Shown: piece after piece, positions 1 to 11,688 of the stretch | Layout: each line of letters starts with the position of its first letter | How positions within the stretch are numbered: position 1 is the first letter of the stretch | Source: Mermis nigrescens | Taxonomy: Eukaryota > Nematoda > Enoplea > Mermithida > Mermithidae | Assembly: GCA_036768485.1 (NCBI GenBank) | Contig: JAVLUZ010000191.1 | Span: 1,428,742 to 1,492,741 of the forward strand | Reading direction: 5' to 3' | Length of the DNA: 64,000 bases | Made by a program: the position numbers and the translations under genes | The notes under the pieces: model-generated | Told to the model about the DNA's origin: nothing | The model's input: only the letters and a program-made list of their open reading frames with translations | The model's database searches: none

Positions 1-244
1 GTCACATGATGTCGGATAATGTCGGACTCATATCGGAGCGTGTCAGAGCGGATTTGTCAATTTTTCGCATTCCGACACCGAATCGGACGGAGTCGGACGA
101 AGTATGAATGCGCCTTTATTCTGAAAATGTAAACCTGCACACTCGTTTATGTACTTGATGGAATATACGAATTCGGAAAATGGTCAAAAAAATATCTCAT
201 AAAAATTAATATTGCCTGATTATATTATATTGTATAATAGCAAT
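1..244. other. Left edge, GTCGGA-word-rich, no gene
   Basis: The first ~105 bases repeat the word GTCGGA and its complement several times (GATGTCGGATAATGTCGGA, then TCCGAC further on), which resembles the end of an unknown repeat cut by the window edge. The remainder is AT-rich. No coding region can be supported. Confidence 0.3.
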
Positions 245-425
245 AGCAGTAATGATGAGGCTGCTGGGATTACGGGTGGGGCTGCTGAGACTGTCGGGCT
301 GTTGTGATTATTGGTGGGGCTGTTGGAACGGTAGGGCTGTTGGGACGGGTGGGAAAGTTGGGATTTTTGGTGGGGCTGTTGAAATGGTGAAGCTGTTGAG
401 ACTGGTGGGGCTGTTGAGACATCAA
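245..425 (+). repeat. G-rich minisatellite (GGGGCTGTTGGGA-type units)
   Basis: Degenerate tandem copies of a ~20-base unit built on GTGGGGCTGTTG, ending where a dispersed repeat begins. The open frames across it on both strands are low-complexity by-products of the repeat and should not be read as proteins. Confidence 0.6.
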
Positions 426-430
426 CAAAC

Positions 431-685
431 GTGGGTAGCAAGAAAATTCTGGGAGGGGGTAAGATTTTTCAAAGGCCAAAAAATTGCCTTAAAAATTGTG
501 GTATGGCGAAAAAACACCGTTTTTCGACGTTTCTTATCGAGCACTATCCATTGGCATCAAAAATTTGCGAAAAAAACGAAAAAAAAATTTCAAGATTGAA
601 TTCTGGGGGGGTATTTTGATTTCTGGGGGTATTTTTTTTCTTCTCGACGGGATGCATACCCCCAACCCCCCACGCCCAGGTGTGG
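431..685 (+). repeat. Short dispersed repeat, family 'GTGGGCAGC', copy 1
   Basis: Full-length copy (~255 bp) of the commonest repeat in the window. It starts GTGGGTAGCAAGAAAATTCT, passes through a conserved core (GGTATGGCGAAAAAACACC, then TCGAGCACTATCC) and ends CACGCCCAGGTGTGG. Other copies lie near 7,743, 13,529, 18,278, 22,142, 35,735, 47,253, 49,841, 51,023, 52,785 and 58,161. The two ends are not inverted repeats and there is no poly-A tail, so it is neither a standard MITE nor a clear SINE. Confidence 0.75.
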
Positions 686-689
686 ACAT

Positions 690-1640
690 CACCCATGCAC
701 GCGGGGTGGGGGAGGGGTCTGCTGGGGATTTTGACCCCCTCCTATATCCGTGCTGACCCCCCTTAGAATGGCCAAAAAGTGCCGCTGACCCCCCATAACT
801 TGTTCTTGGTTTTATAAAAATTTTAAAGCTCTGAGCTCTGCAGAAAAGAAACTTAAGTGATAAAAATGTATTGAAAGTTGTTTTTGACATAAATTATCAT
901 CAGAATTGACCTTTGAGAGACTTTTTTGCCCAAAAATGGGAAAATTTTTGACATTTTTCGAAAAAAATTGGTTATAAAAGTTGTTTCAGTGGATGCGCGA
1001 GATCCAGAAACGTCTAAAAACAATGTTTTTAGTGCCCATGGTCCATTTTTAGCGCGTCTTCTGATGTTTGAAAAAATTGACCTTGACCCCCAGAATTTCT
1101 ATGCTGTACATGTAGGTGCATCTGTCATTTTTCATGAATTTAACAGCGTTTTCCTTTGTTAAATTGAAATTAAGCTGGTTTTTTCATAGTATTGCATTTT
1201 GTGTTGATAGGTAATGTCTCATTTGTTATTTGACAGTGATATCCCTCTGAAATAATACATCCTTTCTTTCTTACAGGCAATCGAAAGAAGCATTTGTTTA
1301 TCCTGTTCAACCACAATGTTCCCAAATTCCAGACATCTCACGTTCTGTGAAAAGTTGATGCCGTTTTGTTTATAAAGTTGTCAATTAAAGCTGTTGTAAT
1401 AATTTTTACATTTTTCATGCCTCAATTTCATGCTCATTGGTAAAAGTCTAAACTTGTGAGTTTTTACTTTTTAAGCTATTTTTACTGATATCATTTTTAT
1501 GTAAATGCTGTAACATGCAAATTTTCCTCGGCTCTGCTCAGACCCCTCTGGGGGTTGTTAATCAGTCCTGCCACCCGAGGCCCCCCAATCCATGTGGGCC
1601 TGGGCCTGGGCTTTTATGCCCTACTTTTTAGCAATACAAA
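690..1640. other. No recognisable gene
   Basis: AT-rich sequence with short open frames only. None shows a domain, splice structure or codon pattern I can support. A C/G-rich patch near 1,530-1,610 may be the end of an unidentified repeat. Confidence 0.4.
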
Positions 1641-1665
1641 TTGCTGCACAAAAAAAAATTTTTTT

Positions 1666-1832
1666 TGGATCTGGATCTGGATCTGGATCTTTTAAATTTT
1701 GATCTGGCAAAACGATCTGGATCTGGATCTGGTTATTTTCTGATCTTTTTATCTGATCTGGATCTGGATCTGCCAGAAAATCTGAACCCGATCTTTATCT
1801 GGATCTGGATCTGGGTAAAAATCTGGATCTTT
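1666..1832 (+). repeat. GATCTG hexanucleotide microsatellite
   Basis: Imperfect tandem array of GGATCT/GATCTG interrupted by short AT-rich pieces. The period is 6, so frames through it stay open and encode a Leu-Asp repeat; that is an artefact of the repeat. Confidence 0.85.
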
Positions 1833-1861
1833 TACATCACTAGCGCCGTTCTAACTAATGA

Positions 1862-2203
1862 TTAAGCGACAGGATATTTCGCCGGTTTCGCATGTAACGC
1901 TCTTTCGATTGATAATATAGCCTGACTGCTCAGATTTACGCGCCTAATTTTAATGCCAATTTTTGTAATTTCGTACTTTTTACCCGCATTTTGTGTATCT
2001 GAGAGCAAGGAGAATTCGTCAGAGACGGGAAAAAAGGTCAACGAAAACCGTATGCCAGGTACTATCAATTTATTTTGCATAAGGAAATTCGAATGTAATC
2101 TACCTCCCATTTCAACTTCTGCACTTTTTGCAAACTTTTTCACTCTTTTATCGAGTGAAATGTTTGAGTTCGCATCGGTCGCTTCGAATTTTCCACCAGT
2201 TTC
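1862..2203 (-). pseudogene. Polinton capsid-like protein fragment
   Basis: A ~114-codon open frame carrying motifs I associate with the widespread Polinton protein annotated as F54H12.2-like, thought to be the jelly-roll capsid protein: a GGRLHS segment, then LIVPGIRFSL, FSLLSD and, near the end, AKYPV. A full-length version is several hundred residues, so this is an internal piece. There is no convincing start codon; the frame is open back to a stop next to the polymerase fragment. Seen: the motifs and the truncation. Known: this protein accompanies the polymerase in Polintons. Inferred: virion function in the ancestral element. Confidence 0.6.
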
Positions 2204-2207
2204 TTAA

Positions 2208-3561
2208 TTATACATTTGGGGGCCCCCGATGACAAAATTTGTTTAAGCAATTTTGACCAGGAAAATAAAATTTATTAAAACCGCATTTTGAGCAATTTCC
2301 CAACTCTTCATTTATACAGCTTTCGCATACTTTATACGCAACGCAGCAATTGGGGGTGTGCTTCAAATTTGTATCCCCTTGTTTATTTTCGCCAAACTCT
2401 TTGTCCTGACACGTTACAAAATTGAAGAAAATAAAGTTAGGTTTTTGTTTGGGTTTCGAATCGGCCGGGATGGGGATCATATAGCATTTATGATTATTTT
2501 TGTCAACGTTCATACAACAGGTAGTACAATAAATTTGCCCGCATTTATGATCTTTACCATTTTTACTAGTTTTCAGTAATTGACTACATTTTTTTACAAT
2601 GACTGACGGTTGAGCTAACCGACAGATACGTTTTTCGCCCTTTTTAAATTTTTTACCAATTTCATGAATATCAAAACAACTTTCACTCATAAACCATCTA
2701 TTACAATCAGAACAATACCCCCAATTATCAAAAGCGAATTAGGGGTAGCATCGCAACAATCGCAAGCGCCTCTATTACAAATATGATTCTCAGAATTACT
2801 ATAGCCTTTATCGCATTTTTCGCAGTTGTAAGACGCGCCTAAGAATGCTGGCATGCGCGTAATAACGTCAAAGTGATCATAATGCAAGTACAAATGAATG
2901 ATTTTATCAGATTTAGGGCCGGCATGAATCAAAGCATCCATGCATCAGAATAAATTTTATTTGAATATTCAAAGACAAAAAATTTTGAATTTGTCCTGCC
3001 TATTCCAAGCCACAGAGTCCCCCGTGCTCGCCTAGACCCGCAGCTTCCATTAGCTCAACGGCTAATTTCTTCTGCAGGATCAACGGTATTGATCCCCCTG
3101 CCTGATACTATTCCACCTCGGGTCCCCATCTAGACGAGCACGAGCAACAACTATGGCTCGGGCAGGACACAATTTATAAAAATTTTTAATTTGGATAAAA
3201 CAACCCCCGTTCCCGCAATGGTGGGCAAACCATGTATCCCAACTAACAATGCAAATTTTTTTACGCTTGTTTTGGAGGGGCCCGGCCCCCATAGGAGCGT
3301 CAACAATAAGTACATTAAAAAAATCAGATCATTGAAAAGAAAATCGCGTTTGGATTGGCTAACGCGTTCGACCACGCTGAGAATGCGGTCACCATTGAGC
3401 AGCTGTTGGTGGCAAAACGGATTTAAAACGCGGTGGTGGAGAGAGGAATGCATCAGTTTGACCCCGACTTTGTCCTCAGGAGCGCAGCCGTCTAAAATCC
3501 GCTCAAGCGCATGATCTAAAACTGATCGAATGAGACGTCGAAAATCGTGGACCTCATTCAT
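2208..3561 (-). pseudogene. Polinton protein-primed DNA polymerase B, N-terminal part, broken
   Basis: Decayed N-terminal and exonuclease region of the Polinton replicative polymerase. Reading on the minus strand from 3,561: an N-terminal helical region, then CPARAIVVARARLDGDP near 3,170, a zinc-ribbon-like stretch with PAFLGASYNCEKCDKGYS near 2,840, a further C-x2-C pair (YCSDCNRWF) near 2,710, and a second cysteine/histidine cluster from about 2,570. It is split over at least three frames, with shifts near 3,180 and 2,730 and an in-frame stop near 3,010. The exonuclease motif usually written FFDFE reads FFNFV here, so both acidic residues are lost. The whole polymerase palm and C-terminus are absent. 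It can no longer act in replication. Confidence 0.82.
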
Positions 3562-3711
3562 GCGCTTCAGCCGTAGGCTGTATCACCGAGCGACAGAGCC
3601 GAATTCCCGCACCCTTAAACAGTACATCTCTCCCACCTTGTAAAATTCATTCAAAGACTGTCTACCGCCAATCTGCCCACTACCTTCCTCCCGCACTCCC
3701 AAGATGGCATT

Positions 3712-3861
3712 TCAGAACGCAACACTTCCAAACTCAACTCTTTTTAGCCCCTTTTCAACAAATTTCTCAAAAATATATGTCAATACGCTAGGCTCGCCTG
3801 AATATAAGTCCGAATCCACCATAAATTGCAGCAATTTCAAAGTCGGGTCAGGCGCAGCCAT
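3712..3861 (-). CDS. Small 49-codon ORF upstream of the polymerase fragment
   Basis: ATG-initiated frame starting MAAPDPTLKLLQF and ending SVAF. It lies immediately upstream of, and in the same direction as, the Polinton polymerase fragment, so it may be an accessory ORF of that element or a displaced part of its N-terminus. I do not recognise the protein. It is too short for a firm call. Confidence 0.3.
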   Translation of the reverse strand: MAAPDPTLKLLQFMVDSDLYSGEPSVLTYIFEKFVEKGLKRVEFGSVAF

Positions 3862-4128
3862 GTTAGGGTTGTTTTCTTCCAGCGTAAAGCTCTAAAAGTC
3901 GAGCGAAATAAGCAAAATGTCCCGACCAAGGTCGTTTCATCTACTCCAAATAGTGTTAGTCTAAGCCGGGTTAATGATGCGAATCCGGTAAGTTATTGTG
4001 TCCTTTAACGTGTCGCAAAGGCGATTAATACTCGGAAATTTGAAGTGATTTTGACGAAAATGACGATCCATCTACTTTCAGCAAAATTGACGAAATAAGT
4101 AGCGAATTTGACGTATTGAGCAGCAATT

Positions 4129-5293
4129 CGTTCTGAGGGAATGGAAATGTCAACAAATTAAATTCAAGAGAATGGAGGAAAACGTATAAACACGATGTAC
4201 GAGTTCTTCTGAATAGTTAAAAATTCACAAGGACACAGGCAGAAAATAATTATATTGGAGATGACAAAATCTCAGAATCGGATCTCAGACTCTTGGTACC
4301 TACAATTTCTGCAATTTCCAAGATCCCTTACAATTTACCTACAGTGTAGACACTACAATGTGCATCCTACATATGTTACGTCCTGTACAAATTCAAGTGT
4401 ATTATAACACTGTTTTGGCGTAGGAATAAGAATTTTCTTCGAAAATTGGCTGAAATGGGCCAGAAACTATACAATAACTTAGTTAAGTTATTGCGATTTT
4501 AAGTGCTATATCATCTTTTAAGACCCCTTTAGCTGAAAAGACGTCAAAATTGGAATCTATTCTTCTACGAGTGCTGAAGTTGGTCATGGCCAGACATGCA
4601 CAACGGGACGGGGATTGGTATAGTCTGGACATTACATGAGCAGCACCCGAATTCTGGTAGGTCTAGAATATTGAAAAACTCGCAAAAGCCCTTAAAAACA
4701 CGCCAAAAATTTAATCAAGGAGGTCAGTCTGTTTTTTTGGGGGGAGCTGCCGGATTTCACGTGTGATCTGGGCCTCCTTGATGAGGGATTGAAAATTTTC
4801 TTTTAAAAATATCGCGAAACGAAGGCTAAAAATATAAGAAAATCGGTTATGTTGTGCATCTATGGCTATGGCATGCTATGCATTTACAGTTGAGAGTTGC
4901 ACTGCTAAAATAGCGTTGAAAACAAAGTTATTGTACAGTTTCAGGGCAATTTCATGCCAATTTTAAAGAATATTTTTAGTCCGACGCCGAAACGGCTAAA
5001 AACGTTACTGCAGGTGTAGTGTTACACTCGAATATTGTACAAGACGTAACATTTGTAGGATGCACATAGTAGTGTCTACACTGTATGCTAATTGTAAAGG
5101 ATCTTGGATATTGCAGAAATTATGGGCACCGCTAGTCTGAGATCCGTTTCTGAGGTTTTGTCATCTACAATAAGATTATTTCCTGCCTCTCCTTGGGAAT
5201 TTTTGACTTTTCAGAAGAACTCGTACATCGTATTTATACGTTTTACTTAATTCTCTTGAACTTAATCTTATACATTCTTATTGCCTCAGAACG
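4129..5293. repeat. Element with ~370-bp imperfect terminal inverted repeats
   Basis: The left arm (4,129 to about 4,500) is the reverse complement of the right arm (about 4,925 to 5,293) with moderate divergence. Matching landmarks are CGTTCTGAGG with CCTCAGAACG at the ends, TCTTCTGAA/CAGAAGAACTCGTAC, GGATGCACA/TGTGCATCC and CAATAACTT/AAAGTTATTG. The ~420-bp centre has no coding frame. It looks like a non-autonomous DNA transposon or foldback element. No target duplication could be identified. Confidence 0.65.
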
Positions 5294-5299
5294 ATCCAA

Positions 5300-7740
5300 T
5301 ATTGTCATATCGGTATATTTCGCGATTTCATGAAACTACTATGCAATATTGCATCACCGTAGGCTACTTAGAAACCACTTTTGTTGCTTAAATTGTGTTA
5401 TAGACGCTTTCTTTTCTGAAGCCCTAAAAATTGAGAGGGTAGCCACTTGGAAAACACTTTTGATATCCAGAATCGTCATGCTGTGTTGGAACTGAATTTT
5501 AAATCCTTTTTCTGGCTATATTTTCTGAACCGAAATTCTTATGAGCTACCTTTGCGTTCGTCGCCCGCGCAAGCTTTGAATATGACATCCCTCTTACTTG
5601 CCCAATCTACGGAATGGCAAATATGTATAATTGATTTTTATGTAATATTTATTTAATTGAATTTCGAAACATTTTTTGTTTCTTCTAGAAAAATTTAAGA
5701 CACTGAAATTCTGTGAAATTTTGCTAAATATTGAAAAATTTAGCTAAAATTTTATTCCTAGAAAATAAGACAAATGGCGAATTTTCTGAAGGTGCATAAT
5801 GTCTGATTCTTAAAAATGTTGCAACTATAGTCCTCTCGACTCATTTACCGCATTAGATTCGATTTTGGTGGTATTAGCTATAGCGACGCTGGTTTCGTGA
5901 AGTTTTGAAAACCCGCGCGAACCGGGTGGACCTCACCACCCCTCAAAAAAATGAAAGACACATTACATACATATGTAGATATGTACAGGATTGTGGAAGT
6001 TGTTGGTTTATACAATTTGATTAAACCATAACCATATACTTGAGCAGTCTTAAATTTTAGGGACTTAAAAATTGTTTATAGTAATCTTGGTGCATCACAA
6101 AATTTTCGGCTTTTCGTTTATTTCTGGCCATCATTTTGCCGTATTTTCTCTGGAAAATCTTCCATCTTTCCAACCTAATAGAAATTGTAGGTTGATCATG
6201 TGCCTGCGAACTAAATTCTATTTGGCGACGGTTTTAAAGGGGAGCGGCCGTCCCCTTTCATTGAACCAAAGATAGTTTGCGAGATAAAGAATGGATGCGC
6301 GAATTGCAATGACTTTTCGCCGTCAGTGATCATAATTTCTCGAATTTTTCCGGCGCTTCGCCCGAAAAATACCCATTTATGACATTTTTCCCTTTCTTGG
6401 CGATCTCCTCTGGATTTTTCACACGAAATTGTCGAAAATATAGAAATTTTTCGAGAAAATGTTGCATAAAAGGTGATTTTAAATAAATGTAGAGAATGTA
6501 AGACGCCGAAAAAGGCTATTTTGCACTTTAAGGACAAATTTCATACCTATTTTAACTGGTTTGGAAATAGTTGGGGTACTGCCGCAAACGCCCTCCATCT
6601 GCTTAGGAATATCCTAGATCCGCCACTGACTGTCTTTAGGGTCACACCATCTTGAGTTTAAGACCTTTTAAAATTGCCTTCGAAAACTAATCCGGTTGAA
6701 TTGTCGCTTGCAGACTGGGCAGCGACCATATTCTGGGGTTCTTTTGATTTTGGTAGTCTGTTAGATGCTGGGGGCTGAAAACCCCCACGCCCATGTCCGC
6801 TCGCAACTGTCAAATGTTTATAAGCAGGCCTTTTCTTAAGCTCCTGATCAAAAACTGATTTACCTTTTTCTATTTGCTGTCAAAAAGCTCTTTTCTAACA
6901 CCAAAGAGCTGATTCCAATTTTTTGTCGGGGGGTTGACCCTTAGAATGGCTAGTGACTATTTTTCACAGGTGCTGTGAAAGCACGTTTATTTATTCACTG
7001 TACATCCTTTGCTGAAAAAACCCAAAATTTGGAGCCATTAAATCAATTGAATTGGTGTGTTTTGCTTGATATATTCGATCGCGAAACCGAAGCATTAGAT
7101 GGCTCATTAATTGTGAACAATTAAAAGTATTGTTTGATCGAAATATATTCCAAGGAGTCGCCCTTATCCCTCCGTTTACCGTGTCCTATGCCGGAGGCGT
7201 AATGAATCACTTTATTGACATTTTTCCTGTTCATCCTTATCCACGTGTCCAAAACTTTGCCTACCTTCGTTTTGGCATCAATTACATCGTTCTAAATGGT
7301 TTAGCCTGATGAGAAATTATAGAGCAGTTAAAAATAAGCATTTTTCGGCTTATTTACAAAAATAACACAAAAATTATTTAAAATGGGAAAATAGGGTTCT
7401 AATTGAAAAAAGTATTTTATTCCTTCCCGGCTTTTCAAATGTAACCCCTGTGTTGTGTTTGACGCGACAGAAACCAATTTTTATTGTTTCTGCATGGATA
7501 TTCAAGAGGCACCTATTATGCATTGTAATAGTTTTTTAGTTGTTCCTCTTTCGAAAATAATTTTCTTAGAAAATAACATGCAGATTTAGAAAGAGCATAA
7601 AAAATTACATTAAATGAAAGTAATAACCATACCTGGGCGTGGGGGGAGGGGTCTGAGGGGGTGGTCCCAGATCTCAGACAGGACGGAGGTTCTAGTCGGT
7701 CAAAAGATTTCTGATGGAAACAAATAACAGTATAGTCTTT
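5300..7740. other. No gene; one transposon-end fragment
   Basis: AT-rich DNA without supportable coding sequence. Around 6,600-6,632 is TAGGAATATCCTAGATCCGC followed by CACTG, which matches the terminal sequence of the repeat near 31,235 and 59,036. A G-rich patch near 7,632-7,680 resembles one end of the dispersed GTGGGCAGC family. Confidence 0.4.
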
Positions 7741-7742
7741 AT

Positions 7743-7988
7743 CACACCTAGGCGTAGGGGTTTTTGGGGTATGCACTCCCCCCCCCTCTAGAAACCAAAA
7801 TACCCCCCAGAATTCAATTTTAAATTTTTTTTTGGTTTTTTTCGCAAGTTTTCGATGCCTATGGATAGTGTTCGATGACAATCGTTGAAAAATTGTGTTT
7901 TTTCACTATACCACCATTTTTAAGGCCATTTTTGACCTTTGGAAAATCTTGCATCCCCCCACCCGGAATTTTGGTGCTGCCCACCAAT
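7743..7988 (-). repeat. Dispersed repeat family GTGGGCAGC, copy 2
   Basis: Reverse-oriented full-length copy, from CACACCTAGGCGTAGGGG to GGTGCTGCCCACCAATG. The retrotransposon that follows inserted one base pair or so from its end, so this copy predates that insertion. Confidence 0.75.
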
Positions 7989-7992
7989 GTCG

Positions 7993-8329
7993 TGTCAGGG
8001 TAAAGCTGGGTTGTGCAGGCTTCTGTAGCTAGGTAAGCTTATTATTGAGAAACACAACAACTTGGAGAACAGTGAACAAATCAGACGGACGTGAACAGAC
8101 TGACTCAAACGGACGAAATGCGGATATTTATAAGAACGCGGGAATAGTACGAAATTAAGCAAAAGTACCTAACGAGTATCACAAGTTGACTAGAAATCAC
8201 ATAGGCATCAGGCTAATCTTAGCTGCTTGACTCTTTACTTGACTGTTCGGCACATACGCTACATCTTCACTGGAGGGTAAGGTTGACTACGAGAAACATG
8301 GAGAGATACTTGAAATGCTATATCTGACA
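7993..8329 (-). repeat. 3' LTR of the retrotransposon
   Basis: 337 bp, nearly identical to 30,894-31,230, with about seven substitutions. It is the downstream (3') LTR with respect to the minus-strand element. GTCG immediately precedes it and is repeated after the other LTR. Confidence 0.93.
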
Positions 8330-8341
8330 TTCCCTTCTTAA
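8330..8341 (-). other. Polypurine tract
   Basis: On the minus strand the LTR is preceded directly by AAGAAGGGAA, a short purine run in the position required for plus-strand priming. Confidence 0.65.
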
Positions 8342-8485
8342 TTATGAACGTCCTCGTTCACAGTTTAATTTATTCATAGGCATTGTTATCATTATTTTAA
8401 TTCGATTATTGAATGCGAAATTAATTAGGTTTAAAATATAAGTCTGTTTATTTTAGAATTGTTTTTTTAATGTTAGTCATTTCTC

Positions 8486-9838
8486 TCAAATTCCAACTGT
8501 AGCTTGTTTGTCTGCGTCCCAAGCACTATATCTTCCAAAAGATCCTGGCACAAAGCCATTCAAAAGTATCTCTTGTTCTAACTCGTTCCAATCAACTTCA
8601 AATAAATCGTCATCATCCTGGATGTTATTCATGCTTTCTGGGTGCAACTCTGCAGTTTCATTATTTTCTTGCACAGCAAAATTTTGCATTTGACCTCTTG
8701 GTCTTAGATTATAATTATGCAAAGTAGATATGTCACTATTTTTGATCAATTTCTTTTCAAAGCTTTCTCTGTTTTCTGATGTAAAGTATGGTTTAGTGCG
8801 ATTTATATGCACTGTTTCTGTGACTGTTGGGTCATCTAGTAGCTGTAATGTAACATTCGGGAGATTAACCATAGTAATAGTGTATGGGCCTTCATAGATA
8901 GGCATTAATTTTTGAGTCAACCCAAGTTTAATAAGTTGTTTTTCTTTCAGAACTAAATCGTTTATTTTGTATTGCATATGGTTTGATTTTTTGTTATACT
9001 GATTCTTATACTTCACCTGTGACGCTTCAATTCTCTGTTGAATTATATTTAAGGCTTGTGTAAAGTGAAGTTTCACTTGATCACTATACGAGTCCAAGTC
9101 AACAGTATACGGGGTTGGTTCGTAGTCTAGTACAGTGTCTATTGGCAACTTAGGTAGTCTTCCATACATGAGTTCGAAAGGGGCATGCCCTGTTGATGCA
9201 TTAATATTAATATTTGTTGCAAATATTGCATAGGGAAGGTGTTTGTCCCAATCTTTTTGGTTTTTATCAACAAAAATTGAATTCGTGTAATTAGCGTTTG
9301 GTTAGCACGCTCTACCTCGCCATTACTGCCAAGGGATGGTAGGCTGTAGTGTGCAATTTTGTAACGCCCAAAATTTTTGTAATTTCAGTCATAAGATTTA
9401 ATGTAAAATCCGTGCCTCTGTCTGACTGAAGTATTTTGGGTGCACCAAGTCGACAGATGATTTTGGTTACAAAAAGGTTAGCAATTGTGTATGCTGTTAT
9501 GTTGCTTACAGCAAATGCCTCAATATATTTCGTAAAATAGTCGATAAACACAACTATAAATCTGTTTCCTTTTTCTGTAATGGGCATAGGGCCCATGCAA
9601 TCGACTCCAATCCTATCAAAGGGTCCAGTAACCTTAATAGGTTTTAGTTCTGCGATAATTTTGTGCCGCATGGGCTTGTTAATTTGACAAGCTTTACACA
9701 TTTTGCAAAACTCAGCAACATCCTTATGCATATTTTCCCAATAATATATGCGTGAGATAAGTTCAAGCGTTCTTCGGCTGCTAAAGTGGCCTGCTAATTC
9801 GCTATTATGAAAAGACTGTAATATAACGTTTTTAAAAG
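8486..9838 (-). pseudogene. Retrotransposon integrase, C-terminal half of pol
   Basis: Joins cDNA to the host chromosome in an intact element. The minus-strand reading starts with a zinc-binding-type region (SELAGHF, then CKMCKACQINKP), followed by the catalytic core with GVDCMGP (first Asp) and QSDRGTDF (second Asp). A frameshift near 9,330 moves the third-acid motif (GEVERAN) into another frame. The last 227 codons hold the C-terminal DNA-binding region with YEGPYTITMVN, a GPY/F-type motif typical of Ty3/gypsy, and a charged tail. The upstream junction with RNase H is lost through the hAT insertion. Broken, so not functional. Confidence 0.88.
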
Positions 9839-11688
9839 ATGTCGGTCAGGATTTTTAGCGCCACCCCCATTTGCGCAGCCGCTAATGGGTGCTGATAAGC
9901 GTTTGCGCAGGAAGCTTTTTCTTAGCGCACTGAAAAACGATAGATAGATGCTTAACAACACGCAGTTGAATACTGACAAGTTGTTCTGTTTATATGATTA
10001 TGCCATCCAATCTTATTATGTGAATCGCTCATGATTATTCTATGTTTGCCTGATTGTTGCAATAATAAAATATTGTGAGTGGATGTCTATGCTTATTATT
10101 GAATGAAATGAAGATGTCATACGATTTGCGCATATTTACCTATGGATATTAATTTTTTCATTCCATAAGAACTGGCGTTCTTTGATTAACAGCCTAATTC
10201 CAAAATTTAGAGGATAGAAAAACAGAAATCTAAATGTCTTAGTGTTTTATATGACTTTAGTGATGTAACGAATATCTCGAAACCTTATGGTATATTTAAG
10301 CAAATTTCAGCTGTATGGAAACATGGCATTGACGTATTGTAAACACCCGAGTCAAATGGCTTATTTTTTCTTTTCTTTAAATTGCTTAATTTGCTAATAA
10401 TCCTCTGAGAGCTATGACTTATAATAGTCTGTTTTGCACAAGTTTGGGCATAAATGTTAGAAACTAAATCCAACAATAAGTTGACTCTTCAAATTTATGC
10501 CAAAACTTATGCAAAACTGATTAGAAATGATAATTAAATTTGCCTAATAATTATTTTACAGCGAAATATTCTTAATTAATGTCCCAGTCGTCCTTATTCA
10601 CGTTCTTCAAGAAATCATCAGCAGTAACAGGCGTTAGTGATGAAGAGGATGAAACTGATGAGGCATTGGCTTTCAATACAGAGACTGATTTGCCAGAGGA
10701 GATTGAAACGCACAGCACAGAAGAGAAAGATAGCGATCAAGAAGTGGAGCCTATGGAACAGTCCATTGTTGAGCAGCCTGAAGATGATGAAGAGGTTCAG
10801 AATTCGAGTTCTCGCCATTGCGCTAAGCGGATAAGAAATTATACGTTCCGGAAAGAATGGCTTAAGAAGTTTCCTTGGCTGAGGCTAGTGAATGAAAAAG
10901 AAAAGAAAGTACTGTGTGCAGTATGTAAAGCCGAAAAAGCAAATAGCCCATGGGCTCAAGAAAAGTTACTGCCAAACTGGAGAATTTATCCCCTCATGTA
11001 CCATGAAGAAAAAGATAAAGCGCATCTGAAGGCAGTCAATGCTCAGAAGACCCGGCCACAAGGCCGCATCAAAGAGGCCGTTTCTGCTCAGGAGAAGAAG
11101 CTGAATGAAGGAACGATTAAGCTAATGAAGAATATTCTTTATTTGATTCAGCACAATTTACCATTACTTGCTGCAAGCTCTTTACACAATTTGATCCTTC
11201 ATCAAGGTGAATGCGCCGGTGTGCAAAATATCCTCCCAAATACGCACAAGTCCAGTTTTTCGACCTAACAGTTTTTGCACGCACTTAACGAAAGTGCATT
11301 TCAACGAGAAGTTCAAAATTTACGCAACGTTTTATGCTTTAATTTGCATCTAGACGAATCCACTGATATCAGCGAGCAAAAGCATTTGATGCTTTACTAC
11401 ACGGCTTGGAATGATGCTAGCAAGAAGACAGAATCTCGGTTTTTGAGTTTATTGAAAATAGAATCTTGTACAGCTGATGCAATAACGGAAGATCTAATCC
11501 AGTTTTTCGAACAAAGCAAGATAGATATGAGGAAAGTAGTTCTTTTTACGAGCGACGGTGCTGCAGTGATGCTTGGTCGGAAGAACGGAGTAGCCCAAAA
11601 ACTGCGCACAGAGAAACGACTTGAAACGATGTTGGATATGCATTGTGTTGCTCACAGAGAAGCTTTAGCAGTGAAGGATGTGCTAAAT

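Larger units (their letters stand above)
1862..3861 (-). mobile_element. Polinton/Maverick fragment
   Basis: Two kilobases of decayed Polinton sequence, all coding on the minus strand: a short ORF, the N-terminal third of a protein-primed family B DNA polymerase, then a capsid-like fragment. A complete Polinton is 15-20 kb with integrase, ATPase, protease and terminal inverted repeats; none of those is present, and the polymerase palm domain is missing. The polymerase and capsid pieces are nearly adjacent, which implies a deletion between them. Assignment rests on recognisable residue patterns, not on a search. Confidence 0.75.

Noticed and set aside
252..599. 115-codon plus ORF
   Set aside because: Runs across a minisatellite and into a dispersed repeat; not a gene.
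1641..1865. Leu-Asp-rich ORF over the GATCTG array
   Set aside because: Hexamer repeat keeps all frames open; no non-repeat domain.
11206..11274. A short intron removing the TAA in hAT exon 1
   Set aside because: A GTGAAT...CTAACAG intron would be 65 bp and shift the frame, so a nonsense mutation is the simpler reading.
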